Shown: in pieces, positions 1-10,830 of the stretch
How the letters are laid out: each line of letters opens with the position of its first letter
How positions within the stretch are numbered: the first letter of the stretch is position 1
NCBI RefSeq assembly: GCF_963259705.1
Contig: NC_081852.1
Coordinates: 61,080,359 to 61,144,358, forward strand
Direction: 5' to 3'
DNA: 64,000 bases
From: Myotis daubentonii
Lineage: Eukaryota; Chordata; Mammalia; Chiroptera; Vespertilionidae
Position numbers and translations under genes: made by a program
Notes under the pieces: model-generated
Told to the model about the DNA's origin: nothing
Databases searched by the model: none
What the model saw: the letters and a program-made list of their open reading frames with translations, nothing else

Positions 1-644
1 TCAAAGGATGGGGGTAGAAGAGAATTATACTATTTTATGGTTGTTAAATTTTTAAACTGCAAAGTATGGAGTTTGTTGCAGGAGGTAGGGAGTGTCAGGT
101 GTCTAACGGAGAGATGAAGTGTGAAGCAAGAAATGCAAAATGTCGGGTGGTAAGGATGAAATGTGACACGTGAAAAAGAACAGTGGATAGACTTTAAATA
201 GGCAGGTAAGTTCAGCATGTATATTGTTAGTAACACTAAAAACGCAAAGAAGTCTACCTGAGAAGCCAATAAACGAGATACGATACAAAAATAAAAATAC
301 CTGATTTACACAAAAGAAGGCAGAAACGGGCAAAGGAAGAAACACAGGAAACAAAGCAAGATGACAGGCTTAAACCAAACCACAAAAATAAGTGCATTCA
401 AATCAAGTGAACTAAAACCTCCTAATTAAAAGGCAAAGATTGCAATGGGGGGGGTAAAAAAAGAATGAGCCAAAGAGATATGTTTTCAGTATAAAGATAC
501 AGATCAGTTGGAAGTGAATGGAGAGACAAAAGGTACACCACGCTAAGAGCAGGATGAGGAAGCTGCCATGACTATGTGAAAGTCAATGTAGGTTTCAAGG
601 CAATGAATATAGTATAAGGGATAAAGAGGGACACACCCATTGTC

Positions 645-675
<31 letters not shown>

Positions 676-1030
676 TTTGTTTTTATGTTTTTATTGATTT
701 CAGAAGGGGAGAGGGAGAGAGAGATAGAAACATCAATGATGAGAGAGAATCAAGGATCAGCTGCCTTCTGTACTCCCCGTACTGGGTGTGGATCAAGCCT
801 GCAACCCGGACATGTGTTCTTACCAGGAATCGAACTGGTGACCTACTGGATCCTGGGTCAACGCTCAACCACTGAGCCACACCAGCCAGGCTAGACACCC
901 CATTCTTCATCTGGAAGACAAAAATCTTCAATATGTTGTAACTAATAACAAAACATCCAATTTGATCAATAAAACTGACAGAATTAAAGGAAGAAATAGA
1001 CAAATCCCCTTCGTCATCAGAGATCGTGTG
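1..1030 (+). mobile_element. Degraded LINE-1: inter-ORF region and ORF2 5' (endonuclease) part
   Basis: Old L1M-like remnant with no usable frame. Phrases that I recognise from mammalian L1 include the stretch before ORF2 around 230-330 (a 'gccaataaa...gagata' type run followed by 'aaaagaaggcaga'), the 'cctcctaattaaaaggcaaagattg' region near 420-445, and a C-proximal endonuclease phrase near 965-1010 corresponding to 'aaaactgacagaattaaaggaagaaatagac'-like L1 text. A VES SINE (646-893) interrupts it. Many stops and indels mean it is inactive. Subfamily is not determined; the recognition is from memory of L1 consensus, not a search. Confidence 0.65.
646..893 (-). mobile_element. VES SINE inserted in LINE-1
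   Basis: Antisense tRNA-derived VES SINE. It starts with its T-rich tail (TTTTG repeats), then a 'tattgatttcaga' body, a purine-rich 'gagagagagata' stretch, and ends in the complement of the tRNA-like head ('cactgagccacaccagccagg', near 870-890). Imperfect target duplications flank it: 'gacacacccattgtct' at 630-645 and 'gacaccccattct' at 894-906. VES SINEs are bat-specific (established knowledge). Confidence 0.85.
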
Positions 1031-1168
1031 TCACTAAATTCTTCGTTCTTAAGAAAACCACCACGCCAAGCCACGGCGTACCTTTAGCTACTGCTAAGGG
1101 GCCGCTTTATCTGTGGTCTCTAATGCCACCATTCCTGTTGTTCATTTGCCAGGGGAGCTTCCTTAAGG

Positions 1169-1282
1169 CAGTGGTCGGCAAACTGCGGCTCGTGAGCCAC
1201 ATGCGGCTCTTTGGCCCCTTGAGTGCAGCCGCGAAGTTTCAATCGCACTGTACGTGGTATTTTGTGGAAGAGCCGACCACCA
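1169..1282. mobile_element. hAT MITE, internally deleted (114 bp)
   Basis: Begins 'cagtggtcggcaaactgcgg', the terminus shared with the copies at 13789 and 56726, and ends in the inverse 'gagccgaccacca'. It is flanked by a perfect 8-bp target duplication 'ccttaagg' (1161-1168 and 1283-1290), which is itself a palindrome. Compared with the 211-bp copy at 13789-13999, the middle and much of the 3' arm are missing. Non-autonomous, with no transposase. Confidence 0.85.
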
Positions 1283-1290
1283 CCTTAAGG

Positions 1291-1987
1291 AATGTCTGCA
1301 AATAGGACACGGACTTGGGGTGCAGGGGTGCAGGGGCCTCGTGCCGCCGTCGCCAGCCTTTCGGACCTCACGGACCACAGGTTAGTGGCCGCTGGCCTAG
1401 TGCACGCGCTCGGGACACACTCTTCTTCGCGATGCACACTGACTCGCGGAAACAAAAGACACCGTCTGGTCCCAGTCACGGGCCTGGGAGGAGCTGTTGC
1501 TTCAGTAGCGTGGGTGAGATGAAAATCTCAATGTCACTAAAATCTAAATTCATTATCAGCAATGCGGCGGTGAGATGTGATTTTTTTCTCTCTAAACCTG
1601 GTGTGTGTGTTTTTATCTAGAAAAGTCTAAAGAAGAGTGAGTGAGACATTTACATGATAAATGAAGGGCCTTAAATTCCTGCCTGATAGAGTTTGTTTCT
1701 GAAGGCAGCTCGGAACTCTGACCTCCTCCAATGGGCCCTCCCGGCCACCTCCCGGCCACCTCACTGAAGTCCTGGTGGTGGGCGCTTTCGTTAAGTTTTA
1801 TTCCCTGAAACGTGAGCGGTCATCGTCATTAGAATATGGCCTCTCGTTTGCCAGACCCACATTTTATTCCTTATCTTTCATTATTTTCTAGGTCATTTCT
1901 AACTGATCCCAGGAGGGTGGGCAACCTTATTTATTGCCACATCCTGTGCTCTGTAAGGGTGACCTACAGGTTTTCAGAAGCTGACTG
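1291..1987. other. Unique sequence, no gene seen
   Basis: GC-rich then mixed sequence. A short tandem 'ggccacctccc' lies near 1740-1762. Open frames on both strands are short and have no recognisable domain. Confidence 0.4.
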
Positions 1988-2000
1988 TCACCATCTTTTA

Positions 2001-2212
2001 TTTATTTTTTTATTGATCTCAGAGAGGAAGGGAGAGGGAGAGAGAGAGATAGAGACATCAATGATGAGAGAGAATCATTGATTTGCTGTTTCCTGCAGGT
2101 ACCCTACTGGGGTTTGAACCTGCAACCTGGGCATGTGCCCTGACCAGGAACGGAATCATGACCTCCTGGTTCACAGGTCGATGCTCAACCACTGAGCCAC
2201 TGTGGCCGGGTG
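2001..2212 (-). mobile_element. VES SINE
   Basis: Antisense VES: T-rich tail, 'tattgatctcagagag', purine-rich stretch, and a terminal 'accactgagccactgtggcc' complement of the tRNA-like head. Near-perfect flanking target duplication: 'tcaccatctttt' at 1988-1999 and 'tcaccatcttta' at 2217-2228. Confidence 0.85.
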
Positions 2213-2228
2213 ATTTTCACCATCTTTA

Positions 2229-3226
2229 TTTCCTAATTTCTAAGTACAATATAACACTTCAGTGGCAAAAATCTGACAAATCACTTCTTTTCTCCTCACC
2301 AAACTCTTTCTACTACTCTGTGGTGGTTTCTACATAACATATATGTAAGATAGTTATCTTTTTATATATATTTAATTTCCCATCAAAATTTATGGAATCT
2401 ATTTGTAGATAGGACCCTATCAAGGACTTTAAAAGTGTTTCTTCAACTTTTTCTCCATCCGCATTTATAATTTATACCCTTTTGGGTTAGTTTATGTTAT
2501 TATTTTATGGTGTCAATTTTAGCATACTTTGTCATAAAATCCCCTTGGCCGCCTGCATTGAAAGGACTGGAGAAAATATAATAAAGGCTGACTTTCTCAG
2601 GAACTTAAAAGGCAAAACACTTTTTGAATCACGCCAGGAAGAGGCACAGAGAGAAAGCCTCTGATTAAATCCACTTTCAGCTGAAAATTTCTAAGCATGA
2701 TATGAATGACCTTGAAGATTGTCCAGCAGAAATATCTTGTGGGTATGAATTTCTTCAAAGGTGGAAATACAGGTTAGAACTCCCGTGGGCTCCTGTGATA
2801 TCAAATAAAAAGCTTAATCAATTTGTAGAAGCAAAAAGGTGGACATGCTTTAGAGCACCAGAAATTGATACTCTGAAATCTACAATTATTGGGACTGAAA
2901 GTAACTAACTTGCGGTCTGATAAGATTTCTTTCCCGCCGGTGTCTCTCCTGCCTGAGCGGACATGAAAGGAAAAGCAAATTTCCGTGGCTCTGAGACCAC
3001 AGGGCCTGGTGACTGGGTCGGAATGTTCATGCTGTAGAAATGTCACCTTATCAGGTTAAATCCTGAAACACACTCGGGCACAGAGATACGCTCCATTATC
3101 ACCCACTATTAACCCGGCAATGTGACCTCAGAGCTTCAGTTTAAGCTGAGTTTATCCTCTGATGTTGGGTAAGAAGTCTGTGTACGCAAAGCTGGGCAGC
3201 AGGCACATGCCCATGCACCTGTCTGT
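2229..3226. other. AT-rich unassigned sequence
   Basis: About 1 kb without a repeat that I can name. A 68-codon frame at 2702-2908 has a fairly ordinary amino-acid mix, but I see no domain, splice-site context or start context that would support a gene. It may be an old repeat or unique DNA. Confidence 0.35.
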
Positions 3227-3244
3227 ATAAAATGCAAGTACCTC

Positions 3245-3793
3245 ATCCTGGCCGGTATTGCTCAGTGGATAGAGCATCAGCTGTAGACTGAAGGGTCCTG
3301 GGTTTGATTCTGGTCAAGGGCATGTATTTCAGTTGCAGACTCCTCCCTGGCACCGGGCCATGGTTGGGGCTCATGCAGGAGGCAACCAATCGATGTGTTT
3401 ATTTCACATCGATAGTTCTCTCTGTCTTTTCCTCTCTCTTCCACTCTCTCTAAAAAAAAAAAAAAAAAATCAATGGAAACATTGCCTCAGGTGAGGATTT
3501 AAAAAACTAATGATCTACTAGTATGTATATAAAAGCCTACGTGACCAAATGACTAAACAACCAAACAACCAGTCAACAGGTTGCTATGATGCACACTGAC
3601 CACCAGGGGACAGACTTTCAACGCACAGGATCGGGCTCCCTCCTGTCTGGATCGGGCCTGCGGGGATCGGGCCAAAACTGGCTACCCGACATCCCCTGAA
3701 AGGTCCCAGATTGCGAGAGGGCACAGGCTACCCGACATCCCCTGAGGGTCCCCATCGGTGTACGAATCCATGCACCGGGCCTCTACTAATAAA
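3245..3793 (+). mobile_element. VES SINE whose 3' tail is split by a Helitron
   Basis: Sense VES: head 'ggtattgctcagtggataga', box-B-like 'gggtttgattc' near 3300, pyrimidine-rich body, A-run, then 'caggtgaggattt'. The Helitron at 3514-3786 sits in its tail. The SINE's own target duplication spans both elements: 'ataaaatgcaagtacctc' at 3227-3244 and 'ataaaatgcaagtcacctc' at 3794-3812. The Helitron is therefore younger than the SINE. Confidence 0.85.
3514..3786 (+). mobile_element. Non-autonomous Helitron (HeliBat-like), in SINE tail
   Basis: Starts TC directly after an A and ends CTAC (canonical CTAG, one change) directly before a T, the A/T host dinucleotide used by Helitrons. Close to the 3' end is the typical hairpin, 'ggtgtacgaatccatgcacc' at about 3758-3777, followed by 'gggcctctac'. 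The 5' region has the HeliBat-type 'tataaaagcc...gtgacc'. No Rep/helicase coding, so non-autonomous. Confidence 0.8.
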
Positions 3794-3812
3794 ATAAAAT
3801 GCAAGTCACCTC

Positions 3813-5285
3813 TAGAAATGCTGGAAGTAACCAGGTATTTTCAAACAGAAAAAGGAAACTCCCCAGGTTACAGAAGAACCTACAGACACCTGTATAGTCT
3901 TCCTTTTGGTCATAGCATTGAGGATGCCACACTAGGCGCCTACCATGACCGACACCTCCTCTCGCTACGAGGTAGGGAAGGAGGGCACTCGCTGGATGCT
4001 TCTCCTTGGGGGCCAACGATTAGGCTCAGAGGAAAGCAGAAATCCGCTCCCGGTGAACAGGGGAGAGGAACAGAGATCAATGGTGCCTGAGGATCTGAAA
4101 GTTTAGAAAGTCCCGTGAGAATTGTCCCCTGTGTCTCGTGATGACAAGCTAAGCTTTGTACCTCCCGGGGGAAGCTCCAAATTGTAAGACTAGATTGGAA
4201 CTGATTTCAGAGTCCTTCATGAGTGTGGTGTCAGGTGGCTTTTTCTGTTGTTTCTTTTCTCCAAAGCAGTGTGAGCCCGTTCCGTCCAGGCAGCCTGGCT
4301 GACTCATCCCTGGCGGGGGTGTCGGGCAGTGGAGTCCACGGGCTGCCCTGCAGTGGACATAAGCAGTTCTTGTTATTTATCTGGGTCCAGAACACTCTCA
4401 AAAGGCCCCCGTGTGCCCCAAATGCTCCGTAGAATATGATGCCACGAGTGGCAATCCGTCCAGTGCGTGCTAACAAGACAAAGACATACACACGACTCAG
4501 ACACACTCACAGACACACACAGCCTTCACTGTAGAACGTGCCCTAATCGTGGCAGGGGCAGCCGCTCCCCTTTGGCATTTCCTGCCCACACTCAGGGGAG
4601 GGCATGGACTGGGGCCCCCAAGGCTCTCTCCAACATGGAGAATGTCTAATGCCTCTCCCTGCACTGAGGAGAGCGTGCATGTACGGAAGCGGGTGCAGGC
4701 ACTCCTCTTCTCGTCGGCTTCTTTTGATTGAGCTTCGCAGATACCGCGTTTCCTACAGATCGCAGGGTTGGGGCGACTCTGCATCGAGCACGTCTCCGGG
4801 CGCCATTTTTCCCAAGGCACCTGCTGACTCCGTGTCGGTGTCACATGTTGGTCGTTCTCGCAGTATTTCAGACGTGCTTGCTGTGGCGATCTGTGATCGG
4901 CGATCCTTGACGTGACTATGTAATCGTTCGGAGGCGCCATGAACTGCACACATACAAGACGGTGAACTGAACGTAACTGTCTTGTGGCTTCTGGCTGTTC
5001 CACCGACAGGCGTTCCCTCTCCCTCTCCTCGGCTCCCTGTTCCCTGAGACACCACAGAACTGAAATTAGGCCAATGAACAGCCCACCGTGATGCTGAGGG
5101 TTCAAGTGGAAGGAAGAGTCGACTGGTCAGCAACTTCACTGCTGTCTTGTTGTGAGGAACTGCCACCCCTCTGGCTGCAGCCGCCACCCCCCCCCCCCTC
5201 AGCGGGCAGCCCTCGGCCTCCGGGCAAGACCGCCCACCAGCAAGGAGCGCTGCTCCTGAAGGCTCAAGTGACGTCAGCATTTTGT
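3813..5285. other. Unassigned, moderately GC-rich sequence
   Basis: No repeat or gene recognised. Several overlapping long frames exist on both strands (for example 4497-5105 minus), as expected for CpG-containing GC-rich DNA. None shows a domain or consistent codon pattern. Run of C at about 5191-5199. Confidence 0.4.
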
Positions 5286-5300
5286 AGCAACGAAGTATTT

Positions 5301-5504
5301 GTTTTCATCCTCACCTGAGGATTCATTTTTATTGAATCTAGAGGAAGGGAGAGAGAAACATGGTTCTATTGCCTCCTGTAGATACCCCGACCAGGACCAG
5401 GGATCAAACCCACAACCTGGGCATGCGCCCCAACCGGGAATTGAACCTGCATCCTTTTGGTGTACAGGACGATGCTCCAACCAACTGAGCCACTCGGCCA
5501 AGGC
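5301..5504 (-). mobile_element. VES-type SINE, older copy
   Basis: Antisense. It opens with 'tcctcacctgaggatt', the complement of the VES tail phrase, carries two 'ccaggacc/caaccggga' blocks, and ends in 'accaactgagccactcggcc'. Target duplication: 'agcaacgaagtattt' at 5286-5300 and 'agcagtgaagtattt' at 5505-5519 (13 of 15 matching). The divergence suggests an older insertion. Confidence 0.8.
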
Positions 5505-5724
5505 AGCAGTGAAGTATTTTTAATGGCGGTGTTCACATTGGTTTGTAGATATAATGCTACAGCACATGTCACAGACTACAGCACAGTGTAAACACAGCTT
5601 TCGCATGCAGCGGGAAGCAAACAACAGGTCTGACTCAATTTATTGCGATACTAACTCTATTGCCCTGGTCTGGAACTGAGCCCACATATATCCCTGGGGT
5701 GAGGCTGCATGAAGACAGGCAGCT

Positions 5725-5795
5725 GCGTGTATGTGTGTGTGTGCATGCATGTGCATACACATGTGCATGTGTGTGTGTGCATGGGTGTGTATCTG
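5725..5795 (+). repeat. GT/CATG-rich microsatellite
   Basis: Interrupted GT repeat with GTGCATGC and CATGTG units, giving mirror-like 'cacatgtgcatgtgtg'. Produces spurious HTHAHTH peptides on the opposite strand. Confidence 0.8.
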
Positions 5796-5839
5796 TCTTT
5801 CTGTCTTGCTTTTAATAAATGAAATAGCCCAGATCACCC

Positions 5840-6779
5840 TGGAAAATCCAGAGAACAGCCTATGATTTATTCATTGTTTTTATTTTCCCACATTTCAAAG
5901 CTAAATAATAAAGGGAGGAATGTGATGACAGGGGAGTTGACACACATGGAAAAAGTTTCAGACAATTCAGCGCATGCCTCAGAGGAATCCCGTGCGGAGC
6001 GGGCGGGGGGACACGCCTGGCCAAGGACTTCTTTGTGCTGTAGGAACTTTCTTCCCTTAAACCGGGGTTGTACCGATCATGAACTCCCGGCAAGTACAAT
6101 AACGACCCACAATCCACGTGGACCCTCTCTTGTGAAAATGTTAACTACCCCTGGCATCGAGGCAGGGGAAAAACTGCTTACGGAGCTACAACTGCTAATA
6201 ATAAATCCATCTGATCCCCAGCTACACTAAACGCCGGCACTCAACAGAACATCAACTGCAAAGTTCTCAGGGAAATTCTATCGGCATCCAAACAGCCCTG
6301 CGTCTGATTTATAAAGTGTACCCCCTGCACCTCGTCCTGAGGAGAGTCCGTCGGCGATGGACTTCAGCAGCGGAGGCATACATCAGAGTAATTATTTCAA
6401 GAAAAGGGAATCCACCGTGTGAAAAAAAAGGAAGGTAGAAAGGAAGCTATAAAACTTGGAGAGTTAATGTCTAAATAGTTTTAATATGATAATGAAACTA
6501 ATTGCAAATGTAAAAAATGTCAGAGGTGGGAAAACGATACAGTGTAACAACAGTAATAGAAATAATCATCTGCATGAAAAAGTTCAATTATTTTCACAAA
6601 AACTGAGCCGTGGGTAGAAAAAAGGAGGAAATGAAAGGCAGGCGATTTTTCGTCGGTTGGAGAGAAGTGTCACTAGGCACTGCTAAGCAAAGAAATAAAA
6701 TAACTGGGAATCGGTAAGAAATCCGTAAACGCTGTGCTAATTATGTCCCTGTATGAAAAACCTGGTACTCAAGGAGTCC
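5840..6779. other. AT-rich unassigned sequence
   Basis: No gene. The right-hand part leads into the LINE-1 remnant at 6780 and may itself be more decayed L1. The left part (5860-6230) has a 122-codon frame without recognisable content. Confidence 0.35.
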
Positions 6780-7313
6780 CCCCTTCCTCCAAGTTAGTCT
6801 ACAGATTTAAGGTAATTCCAATAAAATTCCCAGCAGGGATATTTTTAAATGCTAAAATTATCATAAATTTTATTTGAAAAAAAATAATTATATTAAGGTT
6901 AAAAGGGGAGTGAGGGGACTTGCCTAAGCAAACACCGGTGCACATTTAAAACAGTGTTTTACTGCTCCAGGAGTAGACAGATACATAAAGCAGAATACAC
7001 CATCGTGACACAGACCAAGAGTAGGATAGTGACATTTCAAGTCAAGAGGGAATAAGTGGTCTTGGAGGAAATGACTATCCATTTAGGAAAAAAGATAAAT
7101 GAGATTCAGGCCTCAGATAAATTTCAAAGGGGGTTAAATTTATCATAAAACAGAGGAAAATACACTATGAAATATCTGTACCATATGAGAATGGGAGAAA
7201 CCTATCTGAGGATCACACCAAAAGCAAAACTATTTTTTAAAAAAACATTGGTCCATTTAACTGTATAAAAATGTTACACGGCCAGAGGTCAAAAAAATAA
7301 TATAAAAAATAAA

Positions 7314-7367
7314 ATGCTTGACTGGCAGCACCAACTGGCAGAATGAGTGCAATTTTAAAAATATGAA
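7314..7367 (+). repeat. 54-bp duplicated segment, copy 1
   Basis: 53 of 54 bases match 8488-8541 (only 7321 differs, A versus G). The match stops abruptly on both sides. This copy lies in the LINE-1 remnant. Confidence 0.95.
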
Positions 7368-7568
7368 TTGAGAAGATTTAGATGCTAAAGTATAAAAGCA
7401 GAGCTTTTACATATTCATACAAGAAAGAATAAAAGCCTCGATGGAGACGGGCAAAAGAACATTCACCAAGATGAATCACAGATTCCCAATAAACCCATAA
7501 TGGTCAAAGATGCAAAACACCTCCACTGTGAAATATTAGACTAGAAAATAATCACAATAGCTAAAAGA

Positions 7569-7745
7569 ATGGATGGATGGATGGATGGATGGATGGAAGG
7601 ATGGATGGACAGATGGACAAATGGATGGATGGATGGATGGATGGATGGATGGATGGACAGATGGACAGATGGACAAATGGATGGATGGATGGATGGATGG
7701 ATGGATGGATGGATAGATGGATGGCCTGATGGACAGACAGACAGG
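7569..7745 (+). repeat. (GGAT)n microsatellite
   Basis: Long ATGG tetranucleotide array with periodic 'acagatggac' variants, embedded in the LINE-1 remnant. It explains the MDGWMDGW and SIHPSIHP frames. Confidence 0.98.
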
Positions 7746-7960
7746 CAAACACTGATACTTCCTAGAGAGGATAGGGTGCAGGTAAAGAACATCCTTGTGC
7801 ACTGCCACTGGCAGTTGAAATTGACTCGACCTTTCTGGAAGACATAAACAGCCATTTCACTTCTGGCAATTTCACCCCCAGCCTATAACCACGTGTGCAC
7901 ACAGGGACCTGTAGCTGAAGCGACGTTTCTCAGAGGGACGTTTATAAGAAGAAAAAGGCA

Positions 7961-9555
7961 CCCGATCAGAAAAAGCCTCGGTGATCCACAATCTAGGCGT
8001 CGCATGAACAACGGCCTTGAGAGAGAGCTTCGCACGGAGACCCCTGGTGTCAGGAGTTCGGTGAAACGTCTCCTTTTAGTAAAATTGAAGAGTATCGGCA
8101 TAATAAACCGCAATGTGCGTTTATCTTGTTTCAGCGAGCACCGCATAGGTTCTCCTTAAAATGGTCCTAAGTGTGGGAAGCTCAACAGTCCTTCAACCAG
8201 AACAGCTATGGAGGGGAAGGAGCCAGCACTGTGCCTGCACGTCTGAGAAGTAGGGTTCAGGGGGTCCCGCCATTGGTGACTATCGCCTCCTTTTGCACTC
8301 GGCTCTCTGAGCCCGTGGGAGCAGGAAGGGTCCCAGGTGCTGAGGAAGCCCGGTGACCTACCCTCTCATCCGGGAGCGACACCTGGACCGCATGCAGCCG
8401 CGCTCCACGGCTCAGCATATGGCGAAGCCATTACGAAGACGTCGGACCAAGAAAAAGCGCAGTTTGTGAACGTGGCGGGGATAGGTCATGCTTGGCTGGC
8501 AGCACCAACTGGCAGAATGAGTGCAATTTTAAAAATATGAAATACAAATTTTTATCAAAGGAGAAGTAAAACATTATAGCTTTGGGTTCATTAAGCCCGG
8601 CTCACATTCTGGGATTCCAAAAATAAAGCGGCGGCTATTTAAAATCCTAGCTGGCGCACACTGCTCCATCCAGCCCTGGAGACGAGACGGGGAGCCCACG
8701 CAGGCTGCTCCCTCCCCTCCGCGTGCTCCATGGAGCGGACGCTCCTCTCTCTCCCCTCTCTCCCCAGAGGCCATGCAGAGTCATCCCTGGAGGCCAGCCA
8801 GTCCCCCCCCCCCGCCCACCCTACCTGCGTCCCCAGCCCGCCCCTCAGGACTGGGCCCTGCTCCCCTCGCCCAGCATGGAGTCCCCAGATGTCCTTGAGC
8901 ACAGCATCGGTGACCTCCGTCACAGCCCACACCGCCTGCTGGGCTCCGCTCTGGGCACGGGTCGGTGTGCATGGCAGGCGCACCTGGGCTGCAGGAGCGG
9001 GATGTGGCCTTGCCGGCCAGGTCTGCAGCGGACGCTGTCCCCTCTGAGCCTGACCACCCTGCGCAGCGAGGCCTGTGTCGGCATCGCTCAGCGCACCTGC
9101 TGGAACCAGGATACAGAACCAGGAACGGGACCAGGATTGTCACCAGTGCCTTCCACCTGGACGAGGAAGGTGGCGGCGCACAGAGGGCAGGGCTGTGTCC
9201 CTGAGGCCCAGCTCCCTGCTCCCTCCTGTCATCTGAAGGGCCCGCCTCCCCTTGCTCCATTAGCGTCCCCCTTGCCGGCCTGCCGTGTCCCTCCTCGGCT
9301 TGCCCCTCTCCCCTCCCTGCCCTCCTCCTCCGACACAGACTCAGGTCTCCAGGCTCAGGTGAGCTCTGGCTACTGTCCTGGCCTCGACTCCCCTTTACCA
9401 CCCCAGCCCCCCGGGAGGGGCCCTTCTCCCACAACCTCCCCACACCCACGACCTCCAGACGCCCCAACAGTCACCCTCTCAGCAGTCTTAAAGGTGCCTC
9501 CGCATCCACCCCGCTTCCTGTGAATTCCTAAAGGACCATGAAGCCATCCGAGGAT
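7961..9555. other. Unassigned sequence, GC-rich from 8.6 kb
   Basis: Overlapping long frames on both strands at 8640-9520 (266 codons plus, 228 codons minus) are Pro/Ser/Arg/Gly-rich, with no domain. Simultaneous openness on opposite strands points to composition, not coding. No repeat recognised apart from the 54-bp duplicated segment. Confidence 0.45.
8488..8541 (+). repeat. 54-bp duplicated segment, copy 2
   Basis: Near-identical to 7314-7367, 1,174 bp upstream. The flanks show no further similarity, so this is a patch duplication and not a second LINE copy. Confidence 0.95.
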
Positions 9556-9559
9556 TCAC

Positions 9560-10420
9560 TTTTTAAAAAAAGATCCATTTTGCCTCAAATACACAGTGGT
9601 TAAATCCGGGAGCCAAATGAACAGTCTATTTATCCTACTCAACAACAGCATACTCATTATTTTTTATTGATCAATAGAATTCAGGTTTCCATGAGATAGA
9701 AAATTACATCACCAATAAAATCGAAACAGCGGCATTTAAAATTAGCCTTGTGAATAAGTGGAAACATGTGGCCAAATACTGCAAATTATTTTTATTATTC
9801 GGCTCTCCGCGGGGTGGGCCCTCTTGCCGGGGGAGGGAGGCAGGCCAGCCTCCCAATCCTCCCTCCGCACTCTTTGTTTGAAACCAGACAACTGGCTATT
9901 TTTATACCAAGTTTCTTTCCCTTTGTTTGGGGGGCAGGGGGCATAATTAAGTAAAATGAGCTGTGGCGGGTCAGGGCGAGCTTGGCGATACAGCGTTCAG
10001 TAGCAATAAAAGATTTCTCCGCGGAGCCCAGGCTCCCAGTCAGCCAGCCGACCTGTAATTCACACGCTCCGGCTGGGAGCTCGCCCCAGCAGCGTCCTTG
10101 CGAGCGATGGCATCTTAAACGCAGGCCCTGAAAACCGGGGAGCTGCCGCTAATAACGGCTCCGCATCGATTAATTGCTGTGAAATTTGCAAAATAAAAAA
10201 GAACATTGGGAACAAAGCGATATAATATTTACCAGTGCTGAAAATTAGAAATAAATATTCAACATGCCCTTTCGGAGTCGTACAAGCAAGCAGTTTTGAA
10301 TAATAAGGCAGGACAAAGTCCCGTACACGGGAAAAGCTAATGATTTCTGCGTTTTGCTGCCGGTGAGGAATTGAAGGAAGGCTGATTTGAATCTTCCTTC
10401 AATCTCCCATCAATAAAACA
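9560..10420. promoter_or_regulatory. AT-rich repeat-free block, candidate conserved non-coding element
   Basis: Sharp drop in GC between GC-rich flanks, no transposon signature and no open frame. Homeodomain-type cores include TAATTA at 9944-9949 and TTAATTG around 10170, plus several 'aataaa', 'tttatt' and 'attatt' runs. The look is that of vertebrate developmental enhancers. Conservation is inferred, not measured. Confidence 0.35.
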
Positions 10421-10539
10421 CAGACAGGGCAGAGGGAACGCGGATCTGGGGGAGCTGTGCTTTTATAATTGCTTTTTACCCTCAGGCATTTGAAGCCCAG
10501 AGGGTCAGGAGTCCTTGCGGGAAGGGGGGCAGCCAAGAG

Positions 10540-10830
10540 GCCCAGGCGGAACCCTGAGACGCAAATTAATTTGTTTGTGGGGCTCAGGCCTAATTTGGGG
10601 GAAGAGAACGCCGCGTGCACTTTAGCGCGTTATAACCTAATTAGAGAGGGATCCGTGTGAAATATTTATGCAAACGTTACCCGACCTGAGGATTTTAATC
10701 TCGTCGGAGAGATTGGCTGACTTGTGGGACCAAAAACAATTTCTAAAACAAGCTTCTGGACCAGGAATCCGAAAGGCAACTATTTAAAAAAGAAAAGAAA
10801 AAAAGGTCTTGCTATATTTTAACTCATGTT
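10540..10830. promoter_or_regulatory. AT-rich block with TAATTA, candidate regulatory element
   Basis: Contains 'aaattaattt' at 10563-10572 and TAATTA at 10638-10643, followed by 'tatttatgcaaa'. It resembles an octamer/homeodomain site cluster. No repeat recognised. Likely a continuation of the 9560-10420 block. Confidence 0.3.

Larger units (their letters stand above)
6780..7960 (+). mobile_element. Degraded LINE-1: ORF2 C-terminal region and 3' part
   Basis: Contains recognisable old L1 text: 'gtctacagatttaaggtaattcc' (6797-6819), 'cagtgttttactgctccaggagtagacagatac' (6952-6984) as in the ORF2 C-terminal region, then 'gcaaaagaacattcaccaagatg' (7451 on) and, after the GGAT microsatellite, 'acctttctggaagacat' with 'catttcacttctggcaattt' (7829-7874). 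Frames are broken throughout. Confidence 0.6.

Noticed and set aside
2702..2908. 68-codon frame with ordinary residue mix
   Set aside because: Too short, no motif, and AT-rich surroundings without splice support.
4497..5105. 202-codon minus-strand frame
   Set aside because: No recognisable domain, overlapping frames on the other strand, and ordinary CpG-rich composition.
7536..7855. SIHPSIHP / MDGWMDGW repeat proteins
   Set aside because: Translation of the GGAT microsatellite.
8640..9523. Overlapping 266-codon (plus) and 228-codon (minus) open frames
   Set aside because: Both strands are open because the DNA is GC-rich. The products are Pro/Arg/Ser-rich without domains, and there is no splice or promoter context.
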